DNA of 64,000 bases from Lachnospiraceae bacterium (GTDB taxonomy: Bacteria; Bacillota; Clostridia; Lachnospirales; Lachnospiraceae), in the NCBI GenBank assembly GCA_910573755.1, contig CAJTBO010000001.1:124001-188000 (forward strand), read 5' to 3'. A model generated the notes under the pieces. That model saw only the letters and a program-made list of their open reading frames with translations. It made no database searches and was not told where the DNA came from. Below are positions 11,278-18,412 of this stretch, in pieces. The position numbers and the translations under genes were made by a program. Numbering within the stretch: position 1 is the first letter of the stretch; each line of letters starts with the position of its first letter.

Positions 11278-12220
11278 ATATTCATTTTTAAATATCATCG
11301 GGCTTATTCATAGTGTCACTGGAATAAGGGAAGATATACTGGAGAAGGACTATTATGTTACTCTTCTCTTAAAGGAGTTATCAGAAAAACAAGAGACACT
11401 TCCCGCATACTTTAAAGGAGGAACGGCTTTATATAAGGCTCAGAAAAGTATCCGTCGTTTTTCTGAAGACATTGATCTGACAATTTGTATTGATAACTGT
11501 AGCGGGAGCCAGGCAAAAAAGCATTTGGAAACCGCAACTAAAAAATATATCTCGTTGCCCAGGACTTCCAGAAAGGAACTGGAAGATGACAGAAAAGGAA
11601 GCATTACAGCAGTCTATGATTACATGCCGTTGGTGACAGTGGATACGGATGACCCTCTCCAGAGGTTTGGTTATGTCAAAGTGGAGGGGACTTCGTTTAC
11701 TGTAAGCGAACCTTTTTCTACTTTGGAAATTGAACCTGTCATATACACATATGCCACAGAAGAACAGAGATCTATCCTGCGGGAACAGTTCGGGGTAATG
11801 CCGTTCCCGATAAAAACGATCCGTCTGGAAAGGATATTTGCAGATAAAATATTCGCAGCTGAATTTTATTATGAGCGTGGCATGTATTTTGATGTTGCAA
11901 AGCATATCTATGATGTGAGTGTTATGCTGGATCTGCAGCCAATTCAGGATATGCTTGGGAATACTGGTCTGTTTCTTGAAATGTCTGAATATAAGAGACT
12001 GGAAGAAACACGGAGGACGGGCAGTGACCTGGCAGACAGGAAATTCCCTGACTTTAAGATATTCTATGATATCTCTGATAATACAGCTCTCAAAGACGCT
12101 TATCAGAATATGCAAAAGAATTATGTTTTTTCGGAGAAAGATTTACTGACATTTGAATTTGTTATAAGTCAATGGAAGAAGTTACAGGAAGTTTTAAATG
12201 ATATAGAAAACGGAAAATAG
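11258..12220 (+). CDS. AbiEii/AbiGii-family nucleotidyltransferase toxin
   Basis: 320-residue toxin of the DUF1814 nucleotidyltransferase family. The catalytic signature is present near residue 50: 'FKGGTALYKAQKSIRRFSEDIDL', combining the GG-S/T loop with the DxD metal-binding pair. Members transfer nucleotides, for example to tRNA acceptor ends, and stop growth when unneutralised. The start lies inside the end of the antitoxin gene, as usual. Length and motifs look intact. Tandem tRNA genes lie 1 kb downstream; a functional link is not shown. Confidence 0.85.
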   Translation: MKLHRDKYSFLNIIGLIHSVTGIREDILEKDYYVTLLLKELSEKQETLPAYFKGGTALYKAQKSIRRFSEDIDLTICIDNCSGSQAKKHLETATKKYISLPRTSRKELEDDRKGSITAVYDYMPLVTVDTDDPLQRFGYVKVEGTSFTVSEPFSTLEIEPVIYTYATEEQRSILREQFGVMPFPIKTIRLERIFADKIFAAEFYYERGMYFDVAKHIYDVSVMLDLQPIQDMLGNTGLFLEMSEYKRLEETRRTGSDLADRKFPDFKIFYDISDNTALKDAYQNMQKNYVFSEKDLLTFEFVISQWKKLQEVLNDIENGK

Positions 12221-12230
12221 ATATATAGTC

Positions 12231-12539
12231 TTGCATTATTCTCGAAATAAAACGATTATTGCCGTATTATTAAAGGAAAGAAGGGACGACTGGAATGTGC
12301 TGAGCGAGTATCTGTCAGGGCGTGAAAAGGAGGTTGTGGATATTATGATGACGTTGTTTAATGAAGAATATATTTTAAAGACTTATGTGGAAAGCAGAGA
12401 AAAGGAAGCATCTGAGAAAACAAAAATTGGGACAGCTCAGAAATTGTACAAAAAAGGAAATACCATAGAGGATATTGCAGATATTCTTGATGCTTCTGTG
12501 AAAGAAGTGGAGCAGTGGCTTGGACTTGTTAGAGCTTAA
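12231..12539 (+). pseudogene. C-terminal remnant of an Rpn/PD-(D/E)XK transposase-like nuclease
   Basis: The frame opens with TTG, lacks a clear ribosome binding site, and encodes about 100 residues. The tail resembles that of Rpn/YhgA-like PD-(D/E)XK proteins: a charged helix, then 'GTAQKLYKKGNTIEDIADILDASVKEVEQWL', a helix-turn-helix-like end. The nuclease core that should precede is missing. It starts 10 bp after the toxin stop, so it was probably joined here by deletion. Confidence 0.5.
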
Positions 12540-12738
12540 TGGCATTGTTAATTATATAATCTAAAACAACTGGTGGAATATGGTTTTATATTTTTTTGTC
12601 TTATAATGTGATAGATTTTGTTGGATGGTGATCTACTCACAAATTATATTACTGGTATAATGACAATTCCGAGAATTAGTGTTATAGTGATTACAGTTAG
12701 AACAAAGCGGACTGGATGAATCCAGAAAGGAAAGAATT

Positions 12739-12882
12739 ATGGCAACAGTTAATTTCGCAGCGAATGTTTTCGCATATTATCTGCATAGCGAACATTATGA
12801 GGCACTGTTCAGTAAAGAAAAAGAACAGAGTCTGGTTAAAATGCGCTCATGTAAGGTAAGGAAACGGCGAAAAACTGTGTGA
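12739..12882 (+). CDS. Small protein of 47 residues, unknown
   Basis: ATG preceded by AAAGGAAAG at good spacing. The product has a hydrophobic/aromatic first half (VNFAANVFAYYLHSEHYEALF) and a strongly basic end (RKRRKTV). A terminator-like hairpin follows at 12937. The ribosome binding site and terminator make translation plausible. It belongs to the accessory island; no function is recognised. Confidence 0.5.
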   Translation: MATVNFAANVFAYYLHSEHYEALFSKEKEQSLVKMRSCKVRKRRKTV

Positions 12883-12936
12883 TATCCGGAAGGCAGGATT
12901 ATAAAGATCCTGCCGGAAGCAGAACATGGATTTGTG

Positions 12937-12972
12937 TACCGCTTATCTTGTATGAGGTAGGCGGTATTTTTT
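12937..12972 (+). terminator. Intrinsic terminator before the tRNA-Lys gene
   Basis: TACCGC (12937-12942) pairs with GCGGTA (12961-12966), followed by a run of six T. A second perfect hairpin without a T-run, GGCAGGAT-ATCCTGCC at 12892-12914, lies just upstream. Confidence 0.55.
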
Positions 12973-12974
12973 AT

Positions 12975-13047
12975 GCTCCATTAGCTCAGATGGGAGAGCA
13001 CTCGACTTTTAATCGAGTGGCCATGGGTCCGAGTCCCATATGGAGCA
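12975..13047 (+). tRNA. tRNA-Lys (anticodon TTT), variant T-loop
   Basis: A complete cloverleaf of 73 nt: 7-bp acceptor (GCTCCAT/ATGGAGC), D-stem GCTC/GAGC, anticodon stem CTCGA/TCGAG with loop CTTTTAA, 5-nt variable loop, T-stem ATGGG/CCCAT, discriminator A; CCA is not encoded. The T-loop reads TCCGAGT, so the near-invariant T55 (the pseudouridine position) is C. It may be a specialised or decaying tRNA carried by the island. Confidence 0.85.
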
Positions 13048-13090
13048 TGACCGCCTGGATATTGAATTTTGATAACAGGAGGTGAAAGGC

Positions 13091-13345
13091 ATGGTAAATC
13101 TGCCAACCATAGATATGACGGGAACAGGACAGAACATCAACAGGCTACGGAAGCAGGCAGGATTGTCCGTAAAGGATTTACAGGATATTTTTGGTTTTGC
13201 CACACCGCAGGCCATATACAAGTGGCAGCAGGGCGCAGCTCTGCCCACCATAGATAATCTGGTAGTGTTGGCGGCAGTCCTGCAGGTACGACTGGATGAT
13301 ATTCTGGTCATAGATGCAGCGGCCCAGATGCAGATTGGAGCATGA
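13091..13345 (+). CDS. Small XRE-family helix-turn-helix protein
   Basis: 84 residues from the ATG at 13091, which follows AGGAGGTG at 7 bp; the GTG at 13082 lies inside that site and is rejected. The fold is a single XRE domain: 'INRLRKQAGLSVKDLQDIFGFATPQAIYKWQQGAALPTIDNLVVLAAVLQVRLDDIL', with the recognition helix around PQAIYKWQ. It probably binds DNA as a dimer. It sits between two tRNA(-like) genes, 43 bp after tRNA-Lys. The target is unknown. Confidence 0.8.
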   Translation: MVNLPTIDMTGTGQNINRLRKQAGLSVKDLQDIFGFATPQAIYKWQQGAALPTIDNLVVLAAVLQVRLDDILVIDAAAQMQIGA

Positions 13346-13397
13346 TATGGAAAAGAAAGAACATTGTTGATTCGCAGGCTGAAAATGCCTGCAGCAA

Positions 13398-13521
13398 GGT
13401 CCCCTGGTCTAAAGGTCAGGACACCGGCCTTTCAAGCCGGAGGTATTGGGTTCAAGGTCTACGCTCCGCTTCGGTCGGTGCTAAGCGTGGTCCGCTGGAC
13501 CACAGCACCCCATGGGGATCG
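13398..13521 (+). tRNA. tRNA-Glu-like gene (anticodon TTC) with an expanded T-loop
   Basis: The 5' half is a clear tRNA-Glu: GGTCCCC, short D-stem, anticodon stem CCGGC/GCCGG with CTTTCAA, then the T-stem start TTGGG and TTCAA. The partner GGGGATC, able to close all seven acceptor pairs (one G-T), comes only at 13514-13520, preceded by CCCAT for four T-stem pairs. The T-loop is thus 58 nt instead of 7. The extra sequence holds a perfect hairpin GTGGTCC-GCT-GGACCAC (13487-13503) and an ACGCT/AGCGT pair. It is either a tRNA interrupted by a REP-like palindrome or a decayed gene; function is doubtful. Confidence 0.5.
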
Positions 13522-13529
13522 TTATGGGT

Positions 13530-14207
13530 TCACTCCTTATCATTTTCTTCCTCGAAATCTGCATCTGGTAAAGGGGCCTCTCTGAAATCTGCTATGTAAA
13601 AATCCGCCGCCTGCTCCATCTGTACCCTGTACCTGGCAGAATATTTGTCATATACAGCGCCTACCAGCATTCCGGCCTGTTTTGCGCTTTTGACAGCCGG
13701 CAGAACATCCTCGAAGACCAGATAGTGCTGTGGGGCTGCCCCTAACCTCTGCGCCGCAAGTTCAAATATATCCGGATACTCTTTTCCACGTTTTACTTCA
13801 TCGGTAGAACAGAGAATATCAAACAATTCCAAAACAGAATTATGTTCAAGGCAGGGAAGGAACAATTCTCCCGGCAGTCCTGTGGCAACCGCCAGTTTCA
13901 TGCCGCGTTTTTTAAGCTCGATAAGATATTCCAGAGCATATGGCGACAGTTTCACATGATGGGCATATTCATAAACGGCCATCTCATTCCATTCCCTGAT
14001 GATATCCTCCGATTTTTCGGAAAGTCCAAACATATCTATTGTATACTGCGCCGCTTCCTCAAAGCTGCGGGCACAGATTTCAGCCACATAATCTGTCGGA
14101 ACCGTCAGTCCACGCTTCTGAAGAAAACAAATATCAATCTGCTCCCAGACATCCATCGAATCAAGCAGTGTACCATCCAGGTCAAAAATCACGGCTTCAA
14201 ACCTCAT
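13530..14207 (-). CDS. HAD-superfamily phosphatase (beta-phosphoglucomutase-like)
   Basis: 225 residues from the ATG at 14207, preceded by GAGGAGG; an upstream in-frame start lies within the preceding gene. HAD motifs are complete: nucleophile 'DLDGTLLDS' at residue 8, motif II Thr in 'VATGLPGE' near 105, Lys in 'EVKRGKEYPD' near 140 and acidic motif IV 'FEDVLPAV' near 163. The helical cap between motifs I and II indicates subclass I phosphatases acting on small sugar phosphates or nucleotides. It was the last gene of the TetR-CPBP-HAD operon before the IS insertion; the start overlaps the CPBP stop by 11 bp. Confidence 0.85.
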   Translation of the reverse strand: MRFEAVIFDLDGTLLDSMDVWEQIDICFLQKRGLTVPTDYVAEICARSFEEAAQYTIDMFGLSEKSEDIIREWNEMAVYEYAHHVKLSPYALEYLIELKKRGMKLAVATGLPGELFLPCLEHNSVLELFDILCSTDEVKRGKEYPDIFELAAQRLGAAPQHYLVFEDVLPAVKSAKQAGMLVGAVYDKYSARYRVQMEQAADFYIADFREAPLPDADFEEENDKE

Positions 14208-14884
14208 ATTTGTCCTCCTCACATAAAAATGCGGCTGAAATATCAAACAGGAAATGAACTGCCATACACAAATACAAGGAACCTGTACTGATATACAAAA
14301 ATCCGAACAATATACCCAGAAGTCCTGTTTTTATCACGCCTTTGATACCTTGATAAAAATGGGCTGCCTCGAAGCAGACACCTGCCAGAGTTGCCAGAAG
14401 AAACGGCGATAGTTCCGGAAAAATTCTCCTCAAAACATACAACAAAAATCCCCTGAATACAATCTCTTCACAGATACCTGCTGCCAATGCCGTTGCAACA
14501 AAATAACTTTTCTCCCGTCTGGTTCTTGGAATAAGCCCGTTTACAACACGGCCATAGACTTTCCCTGAATGTGTTTTTTCCTCTATCTGTTTCGAAACAG
14601 AACCCCTGTAGGACGGATTCATCAAAAACACAGCTATTTGAAAAATAAATACCGCACTCAGCAGGCCGCATAGAATCCATGTTCCAAACACCAGATATCT
14701 ATGGCTTCCCTGCAAAAAGCGGATCGGGCGGAAGCCTGTTTCCTCCAGAGTAGCCGGTCCCATAACAATAAGTAACATAACAACACCCCCGGAAACCACA
14801 TTCCACAGAAAGGAAAACCGGTATCTTTGTATCCGTTTTTCTTCCGACAGCTCATTCCCTTTTAATTTTTCTATCGCCGCATAC
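14197..14884 (-). pseudogene. CPBP (CAAX protease/bacteriocin-processing) family gene, 3' part
   Basis: C-terminal part of a multi-pass membrane protease. The two diagnostic motifs are here: 'CEEIVFRGFLLYVLRR' (EExxxR) and 'CFEAAHFYQG' (FxxxH), with a third 'HFLFDISAA'. The matching 5' part is at 17496-17717, and both ends share an identical 159-bp stretch, so one gene was split by the IS1634-type element. The family makes prenyl-protein or bacteriocin-related proteases and immunity proteins; the substrate is unknown. Expression of this piece alone is unlikely to be functional since the first helix is lost. Confidence 0.85.
14726..14884. repeat. Left copy of a 159-bp target-site duplication
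   Basis: Identical, base for base where I compared, to 17500-17658. Both copies lie in the same frame of the CPBP gene and directly abut the IS1634-type element, so they are the insertion duplication. The IS1634 family is known for long, variable target duplications. Confidence 0.85.
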
Positions 14885-14986
14885 TCAAGTTTTGAAGCAA
14901 AAACGGCGTAACCCTTATAAACACTGGGCTGCGCCGATTTCTCTGTATAGCGTAATGGGAACTTTTTTGAAGTAATAAAAATATTT

Positions 14987-16798
14987 TTAGTAGCGTAAAA
15001 GCCGCTGTATTTCCTGACGGGTTCTGTATTTATTATCTAGAGTCATATCAAATGCTTTCCCTATAGACTTTAGTATTTCATCAAAATATGTGAATTGGTA
15101 GTTGTTCTTATCAAGCGGAATGCAGCAGTAGTCCTTAAGGGATTTTATGATCCTGCCCACAGGATATTTATTATCAAGCTTTGCCTGAAGGAGCCTTATA
15201 AGGACAAGTGCCGTAAAGCAGGTCGCAAAGTGGGCATCGATATGATTATTGGTCCATACGAAAACAGGCCTTGAATCAAACTCGGATTTTGATATCTTAA
15301 AGGTATCTTCTATCCGGGCCAGCCCCCGGTAGATTTCCCTCATTTCCATATCCGGCATCTTTAACTCACTTGTAACTATAGAATAGTATCCGTCATATTT
15401 TTCTTCTTCCTTTATCTTTTCAAGATCCAGTTCCAGTGCTTTGCCATCGACGATCTCCCCGGTATCTTTGCTGAAAGAGATATTCAGGACATAAGCGGCT
15501 GAACCGGCAGAAGTCACTTTATCATATTTTTTGGGGTGTTTGATCAGATCTTTTGCCCGCTGTATCATTACTTCCCTGTCGGCTTTTTGTTTTTTCGCAT
15601 ATTTTTCGGAATAGTAAGCCATTTGCTTCTGGTCTATGGATACTGTTTTCTTGGATTTCTTTTTCTGCCCCGGCTTTGTTACATTCACATGCAGCTCTTT
15701 AGGATGTATCCTTGATTTATGTTTAAAAGTTATTTCTTTCCCATCATCATCCACGATCTTATCCGTAACGTAGTTCCCGCCCAGTACCCAGGTTTTAAAT
15801 TCTGCGTCTGCGCCCCTGACAGACTGACCGTAAACGTATCCATCCCTTTCATTTATCTCTCCTTTGTTATCCCCGTTAAGGTAATAGATGTTGTCGGATG
15901 TATTTAATCCCCTGTCTGCGACAAATATGATACGGCTGTCCGAAAATTCATTTTTTATACGGTTTATGATCGAGCGCATATGAACCTTTTCGGATTCGTT
16001 TCCGGGAAACAGGTCAAAAGCAAGAGGGATTCCCCTTCTGTCCATTAACAGTCCCATTTCAACGATAGGATCAGGACGATGGTTCTTTTCAGGCCCGCGT
16101 TTCCTGTATTTAGCCGGAACAGGATTTCCATTTTTATCGGCAGGATTGCCGTCATCATCAAGGATGTCCATGTCAGAGCGCCCGATATCAAAGTAGTAAT
16201 TCGTACAGTCAAAGTAAGAAACAGATAAATCCCTTTCGCATATCTTCCCGGAATGGTCATAGATCCATTTCTGGAGAGACACGTTATTCTCACAAATGAT
16301 ATCTAAAGCATGGTAGACATCATCAAGGGAAAAATCCCCAAAGTCTTCAAAATAAAACCCCCTGTCATCGAAAGTGCCTTTCTTTGAGGCCGGCATAAGT
16401 ATCCGGGAGAATACAAGCAGCCTGAATATCTTGTCAACGCTGTATCTGATGGAAAGATTTCTGGTCTTCCAGTTCCAGAACTTATCGAGTTCAAGCTGTT
16501 TATAAAGGGCTTTCAAAACACCATAGCCTGCATTTTTAACGTCATCAGTATCCGTAGTCATTTTTTCTGTGGAATCAATAGTAAAAATATGCGACCTGCT
16601 TCTTTTTTTCTCCTTAGTCATTTCAGCGGCTTTGCTGGTAAAATAAGCAACAGGATCATCATACTCTTTTTTCAGGGCCTCCAGATAACCAAGGCTTTGC
16701 ACTGTGCGGGTTCTGCTTTGTTTTGATGCGCTGTCATAGTAACTTTCCTGAATTGCCAGGTAGATTCCCTGCGGCCGCTTGATTTTTCTTAAATACAT
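14987..16798 (-). CDS. IS1634-family DDE transposase
   Basis: 603 residues, intact. N-terminal 'MYLRKIKRPQGIYLAIQESYYD' and 'RTVQSLGYLEAL' are characteristic of the family's DNA-binding start. Catalytic-core landmarks are 'SYFDCTNYYFD' near residue 195 (first Asp), 'IIFVADRGLNTSDNIYYL' near 290 (second Asp) and 'RIEDTFKISKSEFDSRPVFVW' near 510 (Glu). It excises and inserts the element through a DDE mechanism. The ATG is preceded by GGGGGGATGACAG, which lies inside the end of the kinase-like gene; the two frames overlap by 10 bp, so translation should be coupled. Confidence 0.9.
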   Translation of the reverse strand: MYLRKIKRPQGIYLAIQESYYDSASKQSRTRTVQSLGYLEALKKEYDDPVAYFTSKAAEMTKEKKRSRSHIFTIDSTEKMTTDTDDVKNAGYGVLKALYKQLELDKFWNWKTRNLSIRYSVDKIFRLLVFSRILMPASKKGTFDDRGFYFEDFGDFSLDDVYHALDIICENNVSLQKWIYDHSGKICERDLSVSYFDCTNYYFDIGRSDMDILDDDGNPADKNGNPVPAKYRKRGPEKNHRPDPIVEMGLLMDRRGIPLAFDLFPGNESEKVHMRSIINRIKNEFSDSRIIFVADRGLNTSDNIYYLNGDNKGEINERDGYVYGQSVRGADAEFKTWVLGGNYVTDKIVDDDGKEITFKHKSRIHPKELHVNVTKPGQKKKSKKTVSIDQKQMAYYSEKYAKKQKADREVMIQRAKDLIKHPKKYDKVTSAGSAAYVLNISFSKDTGEIVDGKALELDLEKIKEEEKYDGYYSIVTSELKMPDMEMREIYRGLARIEDTFKISKSEFDSRPVFVWTNNHIDAHFATCFTALVLIRLLQAKLDNKYPVGRIIKSLKDYCCIPLDKNNYQFTYFDEILKSIGKAFDMTLDNKYRTRQEIQRLLRY

Positions 16799-17349
16799 CT
16801 GTCATCCCCCCTGTCGTCACAAAGATGGAACTGGTCCATCATTTCTGCTGCAGCTTCTTCAGGAGTCATTCCTGAGACATCAAATATGTTTTTTATATCA
16901 GAATAAACTGCCCCATACCAGTTGAGGTCTTTCCGGATCTCTTCAAGATAGTGATCCCTGTGCCGGTTTTTATAATCATCATCTTTGTAGACAACATCAT
17001 TTTCGTCGCTGAAAATCAGCCGGTCAAAAATATTTTCTGCTGAATCTGTGAGTACAATGCTTATCACATCAGGGGAAGAAAAAAGGCATCTGATACCGTT
17101 GATGTACGACAGGGGAGTAACGGCAATGACCTTGTTACCACGCTTACATATTAAATGATTAAGGATACGGCATCGTATTGCGTCACGCTTCATAAGGTTT
17201 TCTGTAGAAACAAATTCCTCAAGGGTAGTATTTTGGTCTTTTTTGACTTCATCATTAAGATCATAAAAGGAATAGCCGAGAAGGCCAGCCAGAAGCCAGC
17301 CTGATACGGACTTGCCAACATTTGATACGCCAAACAAAAGGATATTCAT
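16789..17349 (-). CDS. P-loop kinase-like passenger protein of the IS1634 element
   Basis: 186 residues from the ATG at 17349, which follows GGGAGGT. The start 'MNILLFGVSNVGKSVSGWLLAGLLGYSFYDLNDEVKK' has a Walker A motif (GVSNVGKS, residues 7-14) and a short Asp-rich segment after it, an arrangement like shikimate or other small-molecule kinases. A lid-like basic stretch (KNRHRDHY) lies near 130. Family guess: AAA_18/shikimate-kinase fold; the substrate is unknown. It overlaps the transposase start by 10 bp inside the IS boundaries, so it moves with the element. It could be a transposition cofactor like the IstB-type ATPases, or a cargo kinase. Confidence 0.7.
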   Translation of the reverse strand: MNILLFGVSNVGKSVSGWLLAGLLGYSFYDLNDEVKKDQNTTLEEFVSTENLMKRDAIRCRILNHLICKRGNKVIAVTPLSYINGIRCLFSSPDVISIVLTDSAENIFDRLIFSDENDVVYKDDDYKNRHRDHYLEEIRKDLNWYGAVYSDIKNIFDVSGMTPEEAAAEMMDQFHLCDDRGDDRCI

Positions 17350-17495
17350 GTTCGTTACCTCCCACAAAGTAGTCTATAAATATATAATACCATATTCCAT
17401 TAGATTGCGCTATATATAAAAAACAAAATGTTGACAAAAAATTTCCAGCATCCATAATAGATTGCTGGATCATTTCAAAATATAAACTTCAAAAC

Positions 17496-17717
17496 TCAGG
17501 GGCGGAAGCCTGTTTCCTCCAGAGTAGCCGGTCCCATAACAATAAGTAACATAACAACACCCCCGGAAACCACATTCCACAGAAAGGAAAACCGGTATCT
17601 TTGTATCCGTTTTTCTTCCGACAGCTCATTCCCTTTTAATTTTTCTATCGCCGCATACCCTGTATATGCCGTTATAATAAGATAGATGATTATGCCCACA
17701 AGTAAAATGATATCCAT
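17496..17717 (-). pseudogene. CPBP family gene, 5' part
   Basis: Begins at the ATG at 17717 (after GGGGAGAA) and encodes one N-terminal helix ('MDIILLVGIIIYLIITAYTG') plus the segment repeated at 14726-14884, then meets a TGA created at the IS end (17496). Joined to the 14197-14884 piece it gives one normal-length CPBP membrane protein. It is 23 bp downstream of the tetR-like gene, in the same operon. Confidence 0.8.
17500..17658. repeat. Right copy of the 159-bp target-site duplication
   Basis: Pairs with 14726-14884. Sequence diverges immediately outside: IS end on the left, and the unique remainder of the CPBP gene on the right. Confidence 0.85.
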
Positions 17718-17740
17718 TGTTCTTCTCCCCACAATGCAGC

Positions 17741-18343
17741 TTACTTCAAATAAGCAATTCTCCACTGCCCGACTCGTTTCAAAAAATCCCTTTCCAGGCC
17801 GTCCGGGTCCAGCTTCCCGACGGATAGCATCTGCCAGAGACTCTGAAACAGATAGCTGTCAATCTCCTCCAGCAGCATTCCCACGTCAATACCCGGGCGG
17901 AACACGGAAAGATCCACGGCCCCCAGCAGCTTGCCCGCTGCATCTTCATATACTTCTTTATATGACTTCCCGGTTGCCTCCCTGATTTCCAAAGGCTCCG
18001 CAAAAAGAGCCCGTATGGAAAATAAATATTCATCAGGGACCGTTCTCATAAACTCACACCTTGCCAGGACCTTCCGGGTCATGGCCTCAAAGAAATCTGA
18101 CGTTTCCCTGTAATACTTCAGCTCTATTTCATTTGATATCCTGTCGATATTCTCCCAGAGGTATAAATACAACTCTTTTTTATTCTTGAAATAATGGAAC
18201 AACAGGGACTTTGATATGTCACCGGCATCCGCAATCTTGGATGTGGATGCATTTTTGTAATTATTATGGGCAAACACCACATATGCTGCTTTTATGATCC
18301 GTTCCTGCTTTTCCGATGGCAGCTCAAAAAATTTCCCGTTCAT
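17741..18343 (-). CDS. TetR-family transcriptional regulator (copy 1)
   Basis: 200 residues from the ATG at 18343, preceded by GGGAGG. The N-terminal helix-turn-helix is clear ('IIKAAYVVFAHNNYKNASTSKIADAGDISKSLLFHYFKNKKELYLYL'); the ligand-binding region starts near residue 60. It is very similar to the gene at 26690-27295, including the ribosome binding site. It follows an ABC ATPase and permease and precedes the CPBP gene, so it likely controls that transporter operon in response to an exported or toxic ligand. The ligand is unknown. Confidence 0.9.
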   Translation of the reverse strand: MNGKFFELPSEKQERIIKAAYVVFAHNNYKNASTSKIADAGDISKSLLFHYFKNKKELYLYLWENIDRISNEIELKYYRETSDFFEAMTRKVLARCEFMRTVPDEYLFSIRALFAEPLEIREATGKSYKEVYEDAAGKLLGAVDLSVFRPGIDVGMLLEEIDSYLFQSLWQMLSVGKLDPDGLERDFLKRVGQWRIAYLK

Positions 18344-18412
18344 TATGGTCCTCCCAGTATTTGTCCGGCTAATCATTCATGATCCTGAAAATCCACGATT
18401 TAGATTTTTTGT

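Larger units (their letters stand above)
14885..17499 (-). mobile_element. IS1634-family insertion sequence with a kinase-like passenger gene
   Basis: A 2.6-kb element bounded by the 159-bp duplications. Its ends are short inverted repeats sharing AGTTTTGAAG (left TCAAGTTTTGAAG; right, read inward on the minus strand, CTGAGTTTTGAAG). It carries a 603-aa DDE transposase and, upstream and overlapping, a 186-aa P-loop protein. Both genes are on the minus strand with good ribosome binding sites and intact frames, so the element looks recent and possibly active. Confidence 0.8.

Noticed and set aside
13342-13599. Plus-strand ORFs across the tRNA-Glu-like gene
   Set aside because: They cover the tRNA and palindromes and have no ribosome binding site.
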